A DNA stretch of 64,000 nucleotides from an uncultured Pelagibacteraceae bacterium (GCA_902555065.1 CACDQQ010000001.1:1-64000), one strand, 5' to 3'. Counted from the first letter of the stretch, positions 1 to 9,015 are shown. Numbers and translations: made by a program. Notes: generated by a model from the sequence alone, not told the origin.

Positions 1-149
1 ATTCTTAAATCTTTAAGCTCTACATTTTTAAAACTGATCCAAATATTGGAAAATATTGGAAATAAAATTATAGAAAAAACTAAAAGAACCGATGGTAATA
101 TTAAAAGATAAGCTGTTCTTTTTTCAATTTTTGCAAGTTTTGTACTCAT
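1..149 (-). CDS. ABC transporter permease, MalF/UgpA-like (partial, cut by window edge)
   Basis: This is the first 49 codons of a gene that runs off the left edge. The peptide opens MSTKLAKIEKRTAYLLILPS and continues into a long hydrophobic segment (about residues 14-37), the usual short cytoplasmic tail and first membrane helix of family-1 sugar/glycerol-phosphate permeases. It lies 51 bp downstream of the binding-protein gene on the same strand, with a hairpin between them, so it should be the inner-membrane channel subunit of that system. The ATG at 147-149 is the first in frame. Only the N-terminus is visible, so the subfamily and substrate are inferred from context. Confidence 0.72.
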   Translation of the reverse strand, partial: MSTKLAKIEKRTAYLLILPSVLLVFSIILFPIFSNIWISFKNVELKDLR

Positions 150-156
150 AAAAAAA

Positions 157-180
157 AGCGGATAATTAATATTACCCGCT
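157..180 (-). terminator. Hairpin/terminator between binding-protein and permease genes
   Basis: A 10-bp stem (one G-U pair) with a 4-nt ATTA loop is flanked by an A-run on one side and a T-run on the other, so it looks like a bidirectional intrinsic terminator. It sits 20 bp after the stop of the binding-protein gene and 8 bp before the permease start. A partial terminator or 3'-stabilising hairpin here would give more binding protein than permease. Confidence 0.75.
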
Positions 181-200
181 TTTTTTAATTATTTAAATTA

Positions 201-1529
201 CTAGAAACTAGCTAGTACAGTATTAATTTCATCTACTGCTTCATCTAGCGTCAATTGATCGTCTATGTATTGTCTAGTGATTCTATTTATAAATTTATTG
301 TTAATGATCTTAGATGCTCTTGATAATTCACCTTCTTTAACACCCCATCTATTAGCAGTGTCTAAACCAGCAACAATATTATTTATTACATCTGCTGAAT
401 ATAGATCTGTTAAAGGAGCTTTTCTATCAACTCCAACAGGAAGTTTACTCCAAGCAGTTGTAAATGCATTTGGATCACTTGCATTACCTCTTCTTACAGG
501 GAACTTACCTTCTGGCGCTATAGATAAAGTACTTGTGTATCCTTCATCCATTGAATAAAGAATAAACTGTTTAGCTTCATCGGTATCTGCATCTGCAGTT
601 ACACCAAAGTATCTAACATCTGCCCAAGCTGCACCCTTTACATTATTTGGTCCACTAAAATTAGTTATAAAACCAGTTTTAGATGCTAATTCTGGTGATG
701 TAGGATCACTATTAATTGTTGGTGGAGCTGAGTCTCTTAAACCAGCTAATTCATCCATGATAAATGGTGACCATATTATCATTGGTGTTTTACCAGCAAA
801 ATAAAGTTCTCGTGATTGTTTCCAATAAAGTTCTCCTGGAGGGCTAGCCTTAGCTAATTTTTTATAAAACTGTAAAGAATTTTTTAAAGCTCTTCCTTGT
901 TTTTTCGTTCCACCTTTTTTTACAATGTTTACCCCATTTGCTAGCAGAACATGTTCCAAAACCTGACTCATAAAGTTTTCATCAGTTTTAGTTGCTGCAA
1001 CAAAACCGAACATATCGTTACTAGATAAAGCGTCTATTGCTTTCTCTATATTTGCATAAGTTGTTGGTGGTTCTAAACCAGCGGCTTTAAATAAATCTTT
1101 TCTGTAAACGACCATTTGCGTCCAGCCATCGACAGGAACAGCAGCAATTTTGCCACCTTTTTTTGCCATCTTTAAAGCGCCTGGAGCAAAAGTATCTTTT
1201 CCAAGTGTTTTAATTATATCATTATTTGCGTCAACGTCTAAAATTCCAGCTTCAGCCCATGGCAATACATATTGCAATGTATGATAAATTACATCTGGAA
1301 GGTCACCAGCTGCCGCTGCTGCAGTAGCTCTTGTTCCTAAATCTTTTTCATCAATCGGAATAACTTCAACTCCAATTCCAGTTTTAGCTTCAAACGCTTT
1401 AGCCATCTCTTCTTGCTTAGCCATTCTTGCTGGTTGAGTTTCTGTAGTCCAGAATTTGATATCTGCAAATGCAATTGAATTAAAAACAAAAGCTATTGCA
1501 GAGATAGTTATTAATATATTTTTAAACAT
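201..1529 (-). CDS. ABC transporter solute-binding protein, family 1 (sugar/glycerol-phosphate type)
   Basis: A periplasmic binding protein of 442 residues that captures a small carbon substrate and hands it to the adjacent permeases. The ATG at 1529 is preferred over upstream ATGs because it follows a strong AGAGGGGA ribosome site and opens directly with a signal peptide (about 22 residues, ending AFA before DIKFWTTET). The body matches family-1 binding proteins (a GDLPDVIYHTLQYVLPWAEAG-type hinge region around residue 90, pocket segment DGWTQMVVYRK). It lies 115 bp downstream of a UgpC/MalK-type ATPase gene and gpsA on the same strand, which hints at sugar, glycerol or glycerol-3-phosphate. 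The ligand cannot be fixed from sequence alone. Confidence 0.85.
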   Translation of the reverse strand: MFKNILITISAIAFVFNSIAFADIKFWTTETQPARMAKQEEMAKAFEAKTGIGVEVIPIDEKDLGTRATAAAAAGDLPDVIYHTLQYVLPWAEAGILDVDANNDIIKTLGKDTFAPGALKMAKKGGKIAAVPVDGWTQMVVYRKDLFKAAGLEPPTTYANIEKAIDALSSNDMFGFVAATKTDENFMSQVLEHVLLANGVNIVKKGGTKKQGRALKNSLQFYKKLAKASPPGELYWKQSRELYFAGKTPMIIWSPFIMDELAGLRDSAPPTINSDPTSPELASKTGFITNFSGPNNVKGAAWADVRYFGVTADADTDEAKQFILYSMDEGYTSTLSIAPEGKFPVRRGNASDPNAFTTAWSKLPVGVDRKAPLTDLYSADVINNIVAGLDTANRWGVKEGELSRASKIINNKFINRITRQYIDDQLTLDEAVDEINTVLASF

Positions 1530-1644
1530 ATATTCCCCTCTTGTTTCATGTTTCTTAAAGATATTAAAAATGTACACTAAATGAAAGTTTAAATTTAAAT
1601 GAAGAACCTTAGGTATTTAAAATAAAATACTACCTGAGATTGAT

Positions 1645-2730
1645 TTACGAATTTTTAAAAGAAATACCTTTATTATCAAATAAATGACAACGAAATGGAT
1701 CAAAACCTATTTTAACAGTATCTCCTACTTTAATATCTGTATCTCCATCTGTTTGTACAACAAGAGGATCTCCCTCTTTCTCTAAATATAAATAAGTTCC
1801 TGAACCTAATTTTTCTACAACAAAAACCTTGCTTTCCCATAATGAGTCTGATTCTGCGTTTAATATTAAATGCTCTGGTCTTATTCCAATTTTTATACTG
1901 TCACCTTCCTGAATATTTTCGGAAATTTTTGGTACATTTAACTTTCCCGTCCCCATTACATCTACTTCAGAACTCTTTGAACTTTTGCTTAAAACTTTAC
2001 TATCTATAAAATTCATTTTTGGAGATCCAATAAAACCGCCAACAAATAAATTGTCAGGGTTATTATATAAATTCATAGGTGATCCCTTTTGTGAAACTAT
2101 ACCTTGATCCAATACAACAATATCGTTAGCAAGTGTCATGGCTTCAGTTTGATCATGGGTTACGTATATCATGGTTGCACTTAGTTGGTCGTGTAATTTT
2201 GCCAATTCTACTCGCATTTGTACTCTGAGAGCCGCATCTAAGTTAGATAATGGTTCATCAAATAAGAAAACTTTTGGTTTTCTTGTAATTGCCCTACCTA
2301 TTGCCACCCTTTGACGTTGTCCGCCAGATAATTGTTTGGGTTTTCTCTCTAGATACTCTTCTATTTGTAAAATTTTAGCAGCCTCCATTACTCTTTGCTC
2401 TATTTCCTCTTTTGATTTTTTTTCAATCTTTAAACCAAAAGCCATATTATCAAATACTGTCATATGTGGGTAAAGGGCATAAGATTGAAATACCATTGCA
2501 ATATTTCTTTCTTTAGGCGGTAGGTCATTAACAATTTTATCGTCAATAGAAATTGTTCCAGAGTTTATTTCTTCTAGACCGGCAATCATCCTTAAAATTG
2601 TTGATTTACCACAACCACTTGGTCCTACCAGAACAGTAAAAGATTCACTTTTTATATCAAGCGAAACATCTTTGATAACATGTGTATTACCAAAAAATTT
2701 ATTTACTTTATTTATATTAATACTCGCCAT
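1645..2730 (-). CDS. ABC transporter ATPase, MalK/UgpC type
   Basis: The cytoplasmic ATPase (361 residues) that powers the family-1 uptake system downstream. Walker A GPSGCGKST is at about residues 36-44, signature LSGGQRQRV at about 134-142, Walker B VFLFDEP at about 154-160, and a C-terminal TOBE/regulatory part spans about 240-361, the normal length for MalK/UgpC. The start ATG lies 2 bp after the gpsA-like stop, so the two are surely co-transcribed. UgpC and MalK cannot be told apart by eye, and such ATPases are often shared between several systems. Confidence 0.9.
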   Translation of the reverse strand: MASININKVNKFFGNTHVIKDVSLDIKSESFTVLVGPSGCGKSTILRMIAGLEEINSGTISIDDKIVNDLPPKERNIAMVFQSYALYPHMTVFDNMAFGLKIEKKSKEEIEQRVMEAAKILQIEEYLERKPKQLSGGQRQRVAIGRAITRKPKVFLFDEPLSNLDAALRVQMRVELAKLHDQLSATMIYVTHDQTEAMTLANDIVVLDQGIVSQKGSPMNLYNNPDNLFVGGFIGSPKMNFIDSKVLSKSSKSSEVDVMGTGKLNVPKISENIQEGDSIKIGIRPEHLILNAESDSLWESKVFVVEKLGSGTYLYLEKEGDPLVVQTDGDTDIKVGDTVKIGFDPFRCHLFDNKGISFKNS

Positions 2731-2732
2731 TT

Positions 2733-3692
2733 TTAATTTAAAACTAATTTTTTATTATTAATTATAGATTTAATTAATTTTGTCATCAAAGGTATTTTTT
2801 TTTGTTGAATTTTATTTAAAACAAAAGGAGCAATTTCTCTTGCAAGTTGCTCTCCCTCTACAGTTTCATTGGGCATAAATTTTCTTTTAGCATTTTTAAA
2901 TGTATAACCTTGCCCTAAGTAACTCCCCATTTTACTATTTCTACCTCCAGCAGCACTAACATAAAGATCTCCAACTCCAGCCAATCCAAGAGCAGTTTCA
3001 ATTTTTCCTTTAAAATATTTAGTAATGTATATCATCTCATTTATAGATTTTTTAAATAAACTTGACGACATATTTAAACTATCACCAGCACCTATAATCA
3101 TTGAATAAATATTTTTAATTGAGGAACAGATCTCAACTCCAATAACATCTTTCGAAGTTTCGGTTAAATAGTATTTTGTAGTTATCATATTGCAAATTTT
3201 TTTTGCAGTTTTGATATTTTTATTAGCAACAATTACACTTGTTTGTTTTTTATCTGAAAGTTCTTTTGCTAAGCAAGGGCCTTTTAGAACTGAAACATTT
3301 ATATTTTTATTAGTTTTCTTTATATCCTCTGAGATAGTAAAAATTTGCTGTTTTTTTTTCTCATACTTCAAACCTTTAGTAAGAATAAGAATTGGACTTT
3401 TGATACTTGATTTTTTAAATTCTTCACTAATAAAATTTATTCCCGATAAGCTTAACGCAACAACGACTAAATCATATTTATTCTTTAACAAATCAGTTGA
3501 ATATTTTTTATATTTTAGTTTATTGGGCAAATTTATTTTCAAACTAGAATGATATTTCTTTTTTGAAGATAAATTTTCAATAAAAGTTTTATTATAAGGC
3601 TCTGTAATAGTTACCTCATTTTTATTATCTATGCATGGAAAAGTAAAAGCAGATCCCATTGCGCCACCGCCAATTATTAAAATTTTTTTCAT
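2733..3692 (-). CDS. gpsA: NAD(P)-dependent glycerol-3-phosphate dehydrogenase, GpsA-like
   Basis: A 319-residue cytoplasmic dehydrogenase interconverting dihydroxyacetone phosphate and glycerol-3-phosphate. The N-terminal Rossmann motif GGGAMGSAF (residues 8-16), the KGP.LA segment in mid-protein, the VEICSSIKN segment with the catalytic-type lysine (about 190) and the C-terminal AGVGDLYVSAAGGRNS stretch are all GpsA hallmarks; length is close to the usual 320-340. The gene is wedged between the betaine permease (6 bp upstream) and a sugar-type ATPase (2 bp downstream). It may be the cell's lipid-precursor enzyme or may oxidise imported glycerol-3-phosphate; it is more divergent than a typical housekeeping copy. 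Confidence 0.82.
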   Translation of the reverse strand: MKKILIIGGGAMGSAFTFPCIDNKNEVTITEPYNKTFIENLSSKKKYHSSLKINLPNKLKYKKYSTDLLKNKYDLVVVALSLSGINFISEEFKKSSIKSPILILTKGLKYEKKKQQIFTISEDIKKTNKNINVSVLKGPCLAKELSDKKQTSVIVANKNIKTAKKICNMITTKYYLTETSKDVIGVEICSSIKNIYSMIIGAGDSLNMSSSLFKKSINEMIYITKYFKGKIETALGLAGVGDLYVSAAGGRNSKMGSYLGQGYTFKNAKRKFMPNETVEGEQLAREIAPFVLNKIQQKKIPLMTKLIKSIINNKKLVLN

Positions 3693-3698
3693 TTGAGT

Positions 3699-5852
3699 TT
3701 AAGCAATTCCTAGATGTTTTTTTCTTTTTTCAACCCAAGTTCTTATCAAATTATCAAAGATTAAACCTATAAAAGCTACACAAATACCCAAAGTTAAACC
3801 AATACCAGCACCATTTTTATCTGATAAAGCTTTTAAAATATATTGCCCTAAATCTTCAGTGCCAATAAATGCCCCTATAATTACCATAAATAATGCAAAC
3901 ACTATTGTTTGATTTATACCAAGCATCATATGAGGGAATGCTAAAGGAAATTCTATTTTTGTTAATCTTTGAAATTTATTTACACCTGACATTGTAGCTG
4001 CATCATGTAAACCGGCCGGAACACTTCTAAGGCCTTCAATTGTGTATCTAGTTGCTGGTATGGTTGCATAAACAATTACTGCAATAAGAACAGAAGTGTC
4101 AGTTATACCAAAAAGCATCATCACAGGAATAAGATAAACAAATGATGGGAATGTTTGGAAAATATCACAGACACCTAACATAAATTTTGCAGAATGTTTA
4201 TTTTGAAAACACAATGTGCCAACTGTAAAACCAATAATACAAGAAACTATTACCCCAAAAGTTGCCATGTAAGCTGTTACCAAAGCTCTATCCCACCAGG
4301 GACTTAAGGCTATGAATAATGTCAAACCACAAACTACTAATGCAGATCTAATTCCACCAATTAAGTAGCCAGCACCAACTACTAAAACTAATGTGGCAAC
4401 AGCTGGCATCCTTAAATACAAAGCCCTCATTGGTTGTAAAACTTCTTGAATTAACCAAGTGTTAAAAGCTTTTATATAAACAAAGAAGGTATCAAAAATC
4501 CAATCAACGCCTTTATTCCAAAAATCAGCAGTTGATATTCCTTTGTTGTGAGGCACTTCAAATAAATAATTGTAACCACCTTTAAAATAAACAGATCCAA
4601 AGTAAGCAAGTAAAATTCCAATTATGAATGTGACACTAAAAAATAATAAATTTTTATTTCTTTGAAAAAAATTTAAGTTGCCAAAATAATCAACTTGTTT
4701 GTTTGCCCACGCTAATGACATTTTATCTAATAAAATTGCAATTAAACTAATACAAAGACCTGCTTCTAACGCTAATCCGATATTAAGCTGATTTAGTGCT
4801 AACAATAAATTAAAACCTAGACCTTTCGCTCCAATGAAGGCTGAAATAACAGCCATAGAAAAGCACACCATGATAACCTGGTTTACGCCAATTAAAATAT
4901 CTCGTCTGGCCGTTGGAATTAGCACTTTAGACATTAGTTGCCAATTATTACAACCACTCATTCTTCCAGCTTCAATCACTTCTGGAGGAATAGCTCTTAA
5001 TCCTAATAAAGTAAGCAATATCATAGGTGGAACAGCAACAACCATAGTTATAATTACTGCAGCATGGTCACCGACTCCAAAAAGAACAAGTGCAGGAACT
5101 AATACTGCATATTGTGGCATTGTTTGCATAACTAAAAGAATTGGATATAAAGCTTTTTCTACACGTTTACTTTTATAAGCTGCAATACCTAAACTTAAAC
5201 CAAATATAAAAGATAGAGGCGCAGCAACTAAAATAAAAGAGAGTGTTTGCATTGATGGTTTCCATTGTCCAAATATAGAAATGTAAACCATGGTTAAACC
5301 AGCAAATAAAGCAAGTCCAATGCCACTTAATTTATAAGCAAGTATTGCAAAACCAGCTGCAACTATAGTCCAAGGTAGACCCGGTAACTCCGCCCAAGGG
5401 TTCGCATCGATCCAGTCCCAACTTGTAAAGGCAACAATTGTTTCAAGTCCACCTAATAGAATTTCTCTAATTAATTCTATTAAAAAGGTCATAAAAGCCG
5501 TTAAATTTCTGCTAATTTGTAAAACTATTGGTCTAGTTTTAAACTCTTGAGTGTCCTCATTCCAAAACTCCATTGGCATCCACTCATTCATTAAGAAAAA
5601 CAAAGAGTCATTTATCCATATTGGTAACCATCCAAGTAATGGTGGAAGCCTCCAGAAAACATCAAAAGCATAATATCTTACTTCTTTACCTAAAAATATG
5701 TAACTACTTTGATTAGGGTCTTTGACGAATTCAGCTTGGCCTCTAATGAATTTATATGTTTCTGGAACATCAATAGCAAAACAAAGAGCAAAGAAAACAA
5801 TTAATAGAAATAACCACTGAAATATTTTTGGATATTTTTTTAGAAATTTCAT
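3699..5852 (-). CDS. Glycine betaine/proline-type ABC permease with two fused permease domains
   Basis: A 717-residue inner-membrane protein with two complete ProW/OpuAB-type permease domains in tandem. Each has its own EAA-type coupling loop, EAGRMSGCNNWQLMSKVLIP in the first half and DAATMSGVNKFQRLTKIEFP in the second, separated by extra membrane segments around residues 400-500. A single chain therefore replaces the usual homodimer. It follows the ProV-like ATPase by 3 bp and precedes gpsA by 6 bp. The family imports quaternary ammonium compounds such as glycine betaine, proline betaine or DMSP; which one applies here is not shown by the sequence. Confidence 0.9.
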   Translation of the reverse strand: MKFLKKYPKIFQWLFLLIVFFALCFAIDVPETYKFIRGQAEFVKDPNQSSYIFLGKEVRYYAFDVFWRLPPLLGWLPIWINDSLFFLMNEWMPMEFWNEDTQEFKTRPIVLQISRNLTAFMTFLIELIREILLGGLETIVAFTSWDWIDANPWAELPGLPWTIVAAGFAILAYKLSGIGLALFAGLTMVYISIFGQWKPSMQTLSFILVAAPLSFIFGLSLGIAAYKSKRVEKALYPILLVMQTMPQYAVLVPALVLFGVGDHAAVIITMVVAVPPMILLTLLGLRAIPPEVIEAGRMSGCNNWQLMSKVLIPTARRDILIGVNQVIMVCFSMAVISAFIGAKGLGFNLLLALNQLNIGLALEAGLCISLIAILLDKMSLAWANKQVDYFGNLNFFQRNKNLLFFSVTFIIGILLAYFGSVYFKGGYNYLFEVPHNKGISTADFWNKGVDWIFDTFFVYIKAFNTWLIQEVLQPMRALYLRMPAVATLVLVVGAGYLIGGIRSALVVCGLTLFIALSPWWDRALVTAYMATFGVIVSCIIGFTVGTLCFQNKHSAKFMLGVCDIFQTFPSFVYLIPVMMLFGITDTSVLIAVIVYATIPATRYTIEGLRSVPAGLHDAATMSGVNKFQRLTKIEFPLAFPHMMLGINQTIVFALFMVIIGAFIGTEDLGQYILKALSDKNGAGIGLTLGICVAFIGLIFDNLIRTWVEKRKKHLGIA

Positions 5853-5855
5853 AAT

Positions 5856-6887
5856 TTATTTCCCATTCTTTCTTCCGCCAAAGACAGTATTTATTATTTT
5901 TGTCGGGTTAATTGACCCCACAGTTTTGTTATTTTCATCTATAACTGCTACAGATTTTTCTTGCGTTAATATTTTTTCAGCAACATTCTCTATAATTTCA
6001 TTTTTTAAAACTTTAACATCTCCTAAATTATTAGATATAGATTTGTCCATTACATCTTTAATTAATAAAACTTTTTCTCTAGGGACTTCTTCTGTGAATT
6101 TTCTTACATATTCCGTAGCTGGGTTTAAAACTATATTTGCAGGTGTATCCAGTTGTTCAATTATTCCGTCTTTCATAATTGCAATTCGATCAGCAAGTTT
6201 TAATGCTTCATCAAAATCATGAGTAATAAACATAATTGTTTTTTGTAATTTTTCTTGAAGTCTTAAGAATTCATCTTGCATTTCTTTTCTAATCAAAGGG
6301 TCTAAAGCAGAAAAAGGTTCATCTAAAAACCATATATCAGGTTCAACTGCAAGAGATCTAGCAATTCCAACTCTCTGTTGTTGTCCGCCTGAAAGTTCTC
6401 TTGGAAAATAATTTTCTCTCCCATCAAGTCCAACTAATTTAACCATCTCCATTGCTTTATTAATACTTTCCTCAGTTTTGATACCTTTGATTTGAAGAGG
6501 AAATGCTATATTTTCTACAACAGTTTTGTGTGGAAGAAGAGCAAAGCTTTGGAAAACCATCCCCATTTTATTTCTTCTAAGCTCTATTAATTCTTTATTA
6601 TTTAAATTTAATAAATCTTGACCCTCAATGAAAATTTTTCCACCCGTTGCATCTGTTAATCTGGATATACACCTTAGTAAAGTTGACTTACCCGATCCAG
6701 ATAAACCCATCACAACAAGCATTTCTCCTTTTTCTACCTCAAAGGAAGCGTTGTTAACACCTACTATACAACCATTTTCTTGAAATGTTTTAGCATCAAC
6801 ATTGCCATTCGAGTCTTGAAGCATTTTTTTAGCATTTTCACCAAAAATTTTATAAACTCCATCGCACTTAATCACTGCTTCAGACAT
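5856..6887 (-). CDS. Glycine betaine/proline-type ABC ATPase (ProV/OpuAA-like)
   Basis: A 343-residue cytoplasmic ATPase for the betaine-type importer. Walker A GLSGSGKST, the Q-loop in MVFQSFALLPH, signature LSGGQQQRV and Walker B IWFLDEPFSALDP are intact. The C-terminus after about residue 280 contains a short CBS-like part (SVAVIDENNKTVGSINPTKI), the region that senses ionic strength in OpuA-type transporters, but it seems too short for two full CBS repeats. The gene starts 64 bp downstream of the membrane protein of unknown function and runs directly into the permease gene. Confidence 0.92.
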   Translation of the reverse strand: MSEAVIKCDGVYKIFGENAKKMLQDSNGNVDAKTFQENGCIVGVNNASFEVEKGEMLVVMGLSGSGKSTLLRCISRLTDATGGKIFIEGQDLLNLNNKELIELRRNKMGMVFQSFALLPHKTVVENIAFPLQIKGIKTEESINKAMEMVKLVGLDGRENYFPRELSGGQQQRVGIARSLAVEPDIWFLDEPFSALDPLIRKEMQDEFLRLQEKLQKTIMFITHDFDEALKLADRIAIMKDGIIEQLDTPANIVLNPATEYVRKFTEEVPREKVLLIKDVMDKSISNNLGDVKVLKNEIIENVAEKILTQEKSVAVIDENNKTVGSINPTKIINTVFGGRKNGK

Positions 6888-6951
6888 AATTATTAAGAAG
6901 GTATACGAAAATTAATTAAATTAAAATCAATATAATTGATGCTATTTTTCA

Positions 6952-7503
6952 TCAGAAATTTTTAATAAAATAAACCCTTGTATCTATTCCAGTGCTTAAA
7001 AAACTTAATGCTTCACCGCTTATTGTAATTGTTTCATCCACTCCTACGTTATTTCCACTAACAGTAAAACCTGCATAACATTTTTTTTTTTCAGCATCCC
7101 ATTTTACATATGTATCATCAATCTTGTTTCCATTAATTGTGTAAAGCTCATGAGCTCTAAAATTGAGAAAATTAGCACCCATTATAGCTCTTTGAGGAAT
7201 AAGTTTTGTAGCATTACATACACCTTCATAAAGTTCATCAGATAATTTGTAATGCTCAGTACCATCAAAGGTGACCAGTATACCTGATGGGAGTTTTGAA
7301 ATTAATGCGCTTAGCTTTCTTTCGTTCGCAATTCTTTCTTCTTCTAATTTCATTTTCCTGACTAATTCATCTCCCTCTCCAAATATTTTATTTAAAATTG
7401 CAAAAGATAAAATGATAACTAATGTTAAAAATATAAGTCCAATAAATTGTTTTGCTGTTTCTGGTAGTTTTTTAATTGTTTTAATTGAATTATCGCTAGA
7501 CAT
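6952..7503 (-). CDS. Membrane-anchored protein of unknown function in the betaine-transporter operon
   Basis: I do not recognise this 183-residue protein. A single hydrophobic helix at about residues 20-42 (FIGLIFLTLVIILSFAILNK) is followed by a charged, probably coiled-coil segment (about 47-65, rich in E, K and R) and a beta-rich C-terminal domain with two cysteines (ELYEGVCNAT and KKKCYAGF). The topology suggests an anchored periplasmic domain. Its ATG overlaps the stop of the MORN-protein gene in a TAATG junction, so the pair is probably translationally coupled. Both sit between the binding-protein gene and the ATPase gene of the importer, which suggests but does not prove a link to transport or envelope stress. 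Confidence 0.75.
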   Translation of the reverse strand: MSSDNSIKTIKKLPETAKQFIGLIFLTLVIILSFAILNKIFGEGDELVRKMKLEEERIANERKLSALISKLPSGILVTFDGTEHYKLSDELYEGVCNATKLIPQRAIMGANFLNFRAHELYTINGNKIDDTYVKWDAEKKKCYAGFTVSGNNVGVDETITISGEALSFLSTGIDTRVYFIKNF

Positions 7504-7880
7504 TAATCTTGTAATTTACCATTTTGCCAAATTCCTTTTTTTTGCTCTCCATTTGCCCAAGTAAATGTTCCTTCGCCATTCATAAATCCATTTAACCACT
7601 CACCCTCATATGTAGAGCCATCCGGAAAAGTTAAAGTTCCCATTCCACTCCAAACGCTGTTTTTAAATTCACCTTTATATATATATCCATTAGGCCATGT
7701 TTCTACACCTTGGCCATTTTTTTTTGTATCAACCCATTCACCTTCATAAGTTGTTTTATCTGTATAAACCCATTTGCCATAACCATTTTCGCAATTACCT
7801 TCTTTGCATCCTGTGCTTCTTGCGTTTGCATTTGTAATTAAAAATAAACTAAAAAATATTAAAACAAGGTATTTTATCAT
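7503..7880 (-). CDS. Secreted MORN-repeat protein
   Basis: A 125-residue protein with an N-terminal signal peptide (about 20 residues ending NANA) followed by at least three, possibly four, MORN repeats: units of the form YEGEW..NGQG, YKGEF..SGMG and YEGEW..NGEG at roughly 23-residue spacing. MORN repeats form extended beta-hairpin rods; in bacteria they are often envelope-associated or of unknown role. The gene lies 86 bp after the betaine-type binding-protein gene, past a hairpin, and overlaps the next gene by 1 bp. The repeat assignment is firm; the function is not known. Confidence 0.82.
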   Translation of the reverse strand: MIKYLVLIFFSLFLITNANARSTGCKEGNCENGYGKWVYTDKTTYEGEWVDTKKNGQGVETWPNGYIYKGEFKNSVWSGMGTLTFPDGSTYEGEWLNGFMNGEGTFTWANGEQKKGIWQNGKLQD

Positions 7881-7918
7881 TAATGTATTCTACACAATTT
7901 CTTTTAAAAAAAAATCCC

Positions 7919-7937
7919 CCCCCAACAGAGTTGGGGG
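7919..7937 (-). terminator. GC-rich hairpin behind the betaine binding-protein gene
   Basis: An 8-bp stem CCCCCAAC/GTTGGGGG with a 3-nt loop lies 30 bp after the binding-protein stop and is followed, on the minus strand, by extra Gs and then a T-run. It stands out in this AT-rich sequence and is a likely attenuating terminator or mRNA-stabilising element. Confidence 0.75.
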
Positions 7938-7966
7938 AGATTTATATAAGTTGTTAATTATTAGCC

Positions 7967-8920
7967 TTAATGATCGTGTGTAAATTCTTCCCACACTTTT
8001 TTGTTATCGGCTAACCATTTTTTAGCTGCATCCTCATGAGTCATTTTATCAACGTCAACCAATGCCGCCATTGCACCAATTTGACTTGTAGAAAATGAAA
8101 GTTTTTTGAATACCTTAGCAGCTTTTGGATGGGTTTTTGGAAAATCCTCGTGAACTGCTTTTTTCAAATAACCATCTGGAGAACCACATTTTCCATCACC
8201 GCCATCAGCTGGTCTACAGCCTGCTGTGTATGGAGGAAAATCGATAAATGTAAAACCTGCACCATCAGTAAAATTTGGTGTCCAGTTGAAAATTATAGTT
8301 CCTCTTCCTTCTTTTTCAGCAGCTGCTAACTCTGCCCAAAGTGCATCTGCACCTCCTGCAAATTTAACCCACCATAAATCACCTAAGCCAAGAGCATCAA
8401 TCCTTTGAGGGATTAAGTCACCATGCCAAGTCTGTGGTCCTTCCAACATTCTTCCTTTTCCATCTGGAGAGTCAGGTGTTGTAAAGTTTTTTGCACAGTC
8501 TGGATTTTTTAAAGCTGTCCAATCTGGTAGACCAGGGCATAGACCTTTTTCAACAACCCAGTTTGGGTATCCCATATCCTCAAGTGTTCTTGCTTCATGA
8601 TCACCCCAGTCTAACAAACCACCTTTGTCTAAAGCTGTTGTAAATGACTTACCGAAAGCAGACTCCCACACTTCATGAGATAAAGTCACGTCACCTATTC
8701 TTATAGACTCGTAAACTGCTTGTGAATCAGCATTTACATATTTAACATTATTACCCATACTTTCAAAAATCCCACCAATAACATAAGCCATAACAATTTG
8801 GCTTGACCAGTTGTGAGTTGGGATTACTATAGGTTTTTTACTATCTGCTGCGTTTGAAATTCCTGCAAAACTTACTAATGAAATTACTATAGCTGATAGT
8901 AATGATAGTATTTTCTTCAT
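7967..8920 (-). CDS. Glycine betaine/proline-type ABC substrate-binding protein (ProX/OpuAC-like)
   Basis: A 317-residue periplasmic binding protein, first gene of the operon. The signal peptide covers about residues 1-24 (ending ISNA). The mature part opens with PIVIPTHNWSSQIVMAYVIG, typical of OpuAC-type proteins, and has several tryptophans of the kind that cage quaternary ammonium groups (HEVWESAFGK, GDLWWVKF, IFNWTPNF). Four or more cysteines (GLCPGL, NPDCAK, GCRPAD, GKCGSP) suggest disulphides. A strong AGAGGAGA ribosome site precedes the ATG. The upstream 140 bp is shared with the divergent methylated-amine cluster. Ligand may be glycine betaine, proline betaine, choline or DMSP. Confidence 0.88.
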   Translation of the reverse strand: MKKILSLLSAIVISLVSFAGISNAADSKKPIVIPTHNWSSQIVMAYVIGGIFESMGNNVKYVNADSQAVYESIRIGDVTLSHEVWESAFGKSFTTALDKGGLLDWGDHEARTLEDMGYPNWVVEKGLCPGLPDWTALKNPDCAKNFTTPDSPDGKGRMLEGPQTWHGDLIPQRIDALGLGDLWWVKFAGGADALWAELAAAEKEGRGTIIFNWTPNFTDGAGFTFIDFPPYTAGCRPADGGDGKCGSPDGYLKKAVHEDFPKTHPKAAKVFKKLSFSTSQIGAMAALVDVDKMTHEDAAKKWLADNKKVWEEFTHDH

Positions 8921-8953
8921 TTATTTCTCCTCTCTTAATATATTAAGTTTTTA

Positions 8954-8982
8954 AGTATCCTTAAAATTAATAGAACAGTCAA
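8954..8982 (-). promoter_or_regulatory. Putative sigma-70 promoter of the betaine-transporter operon
   Basis: On the minus strand a TTGACT -35 box (8977-8982) and a GATACT -10 box (8954-8959) are separated by exactly 17 bp, about 35 bp before the binding-protein ATG. An inverted repeat TCAAC-N4-GTTGA (8979-8992) overlaps the -35 box and could be an operator. Confidence 0.5.
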
Positions 8983-9015
8983 CAAAAGTTGATACTAAAA
9001 TTTATATATACAATT

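Noticed and set aside
1530-1577. Longer N-terminus for the family-1 binding protein
   Set aside because: The extra 16 residues are charged and would precede the signal peptide, and the strong ribosome site belongs to the ATG at 1529.
1611-1635. Hairpin between the UgpC-type ATPase and binding-protein genes
   Set aside because: The pairing needs a 3-nt bulge and is AT-rich with no T-run, so I do not count it as a terminator.
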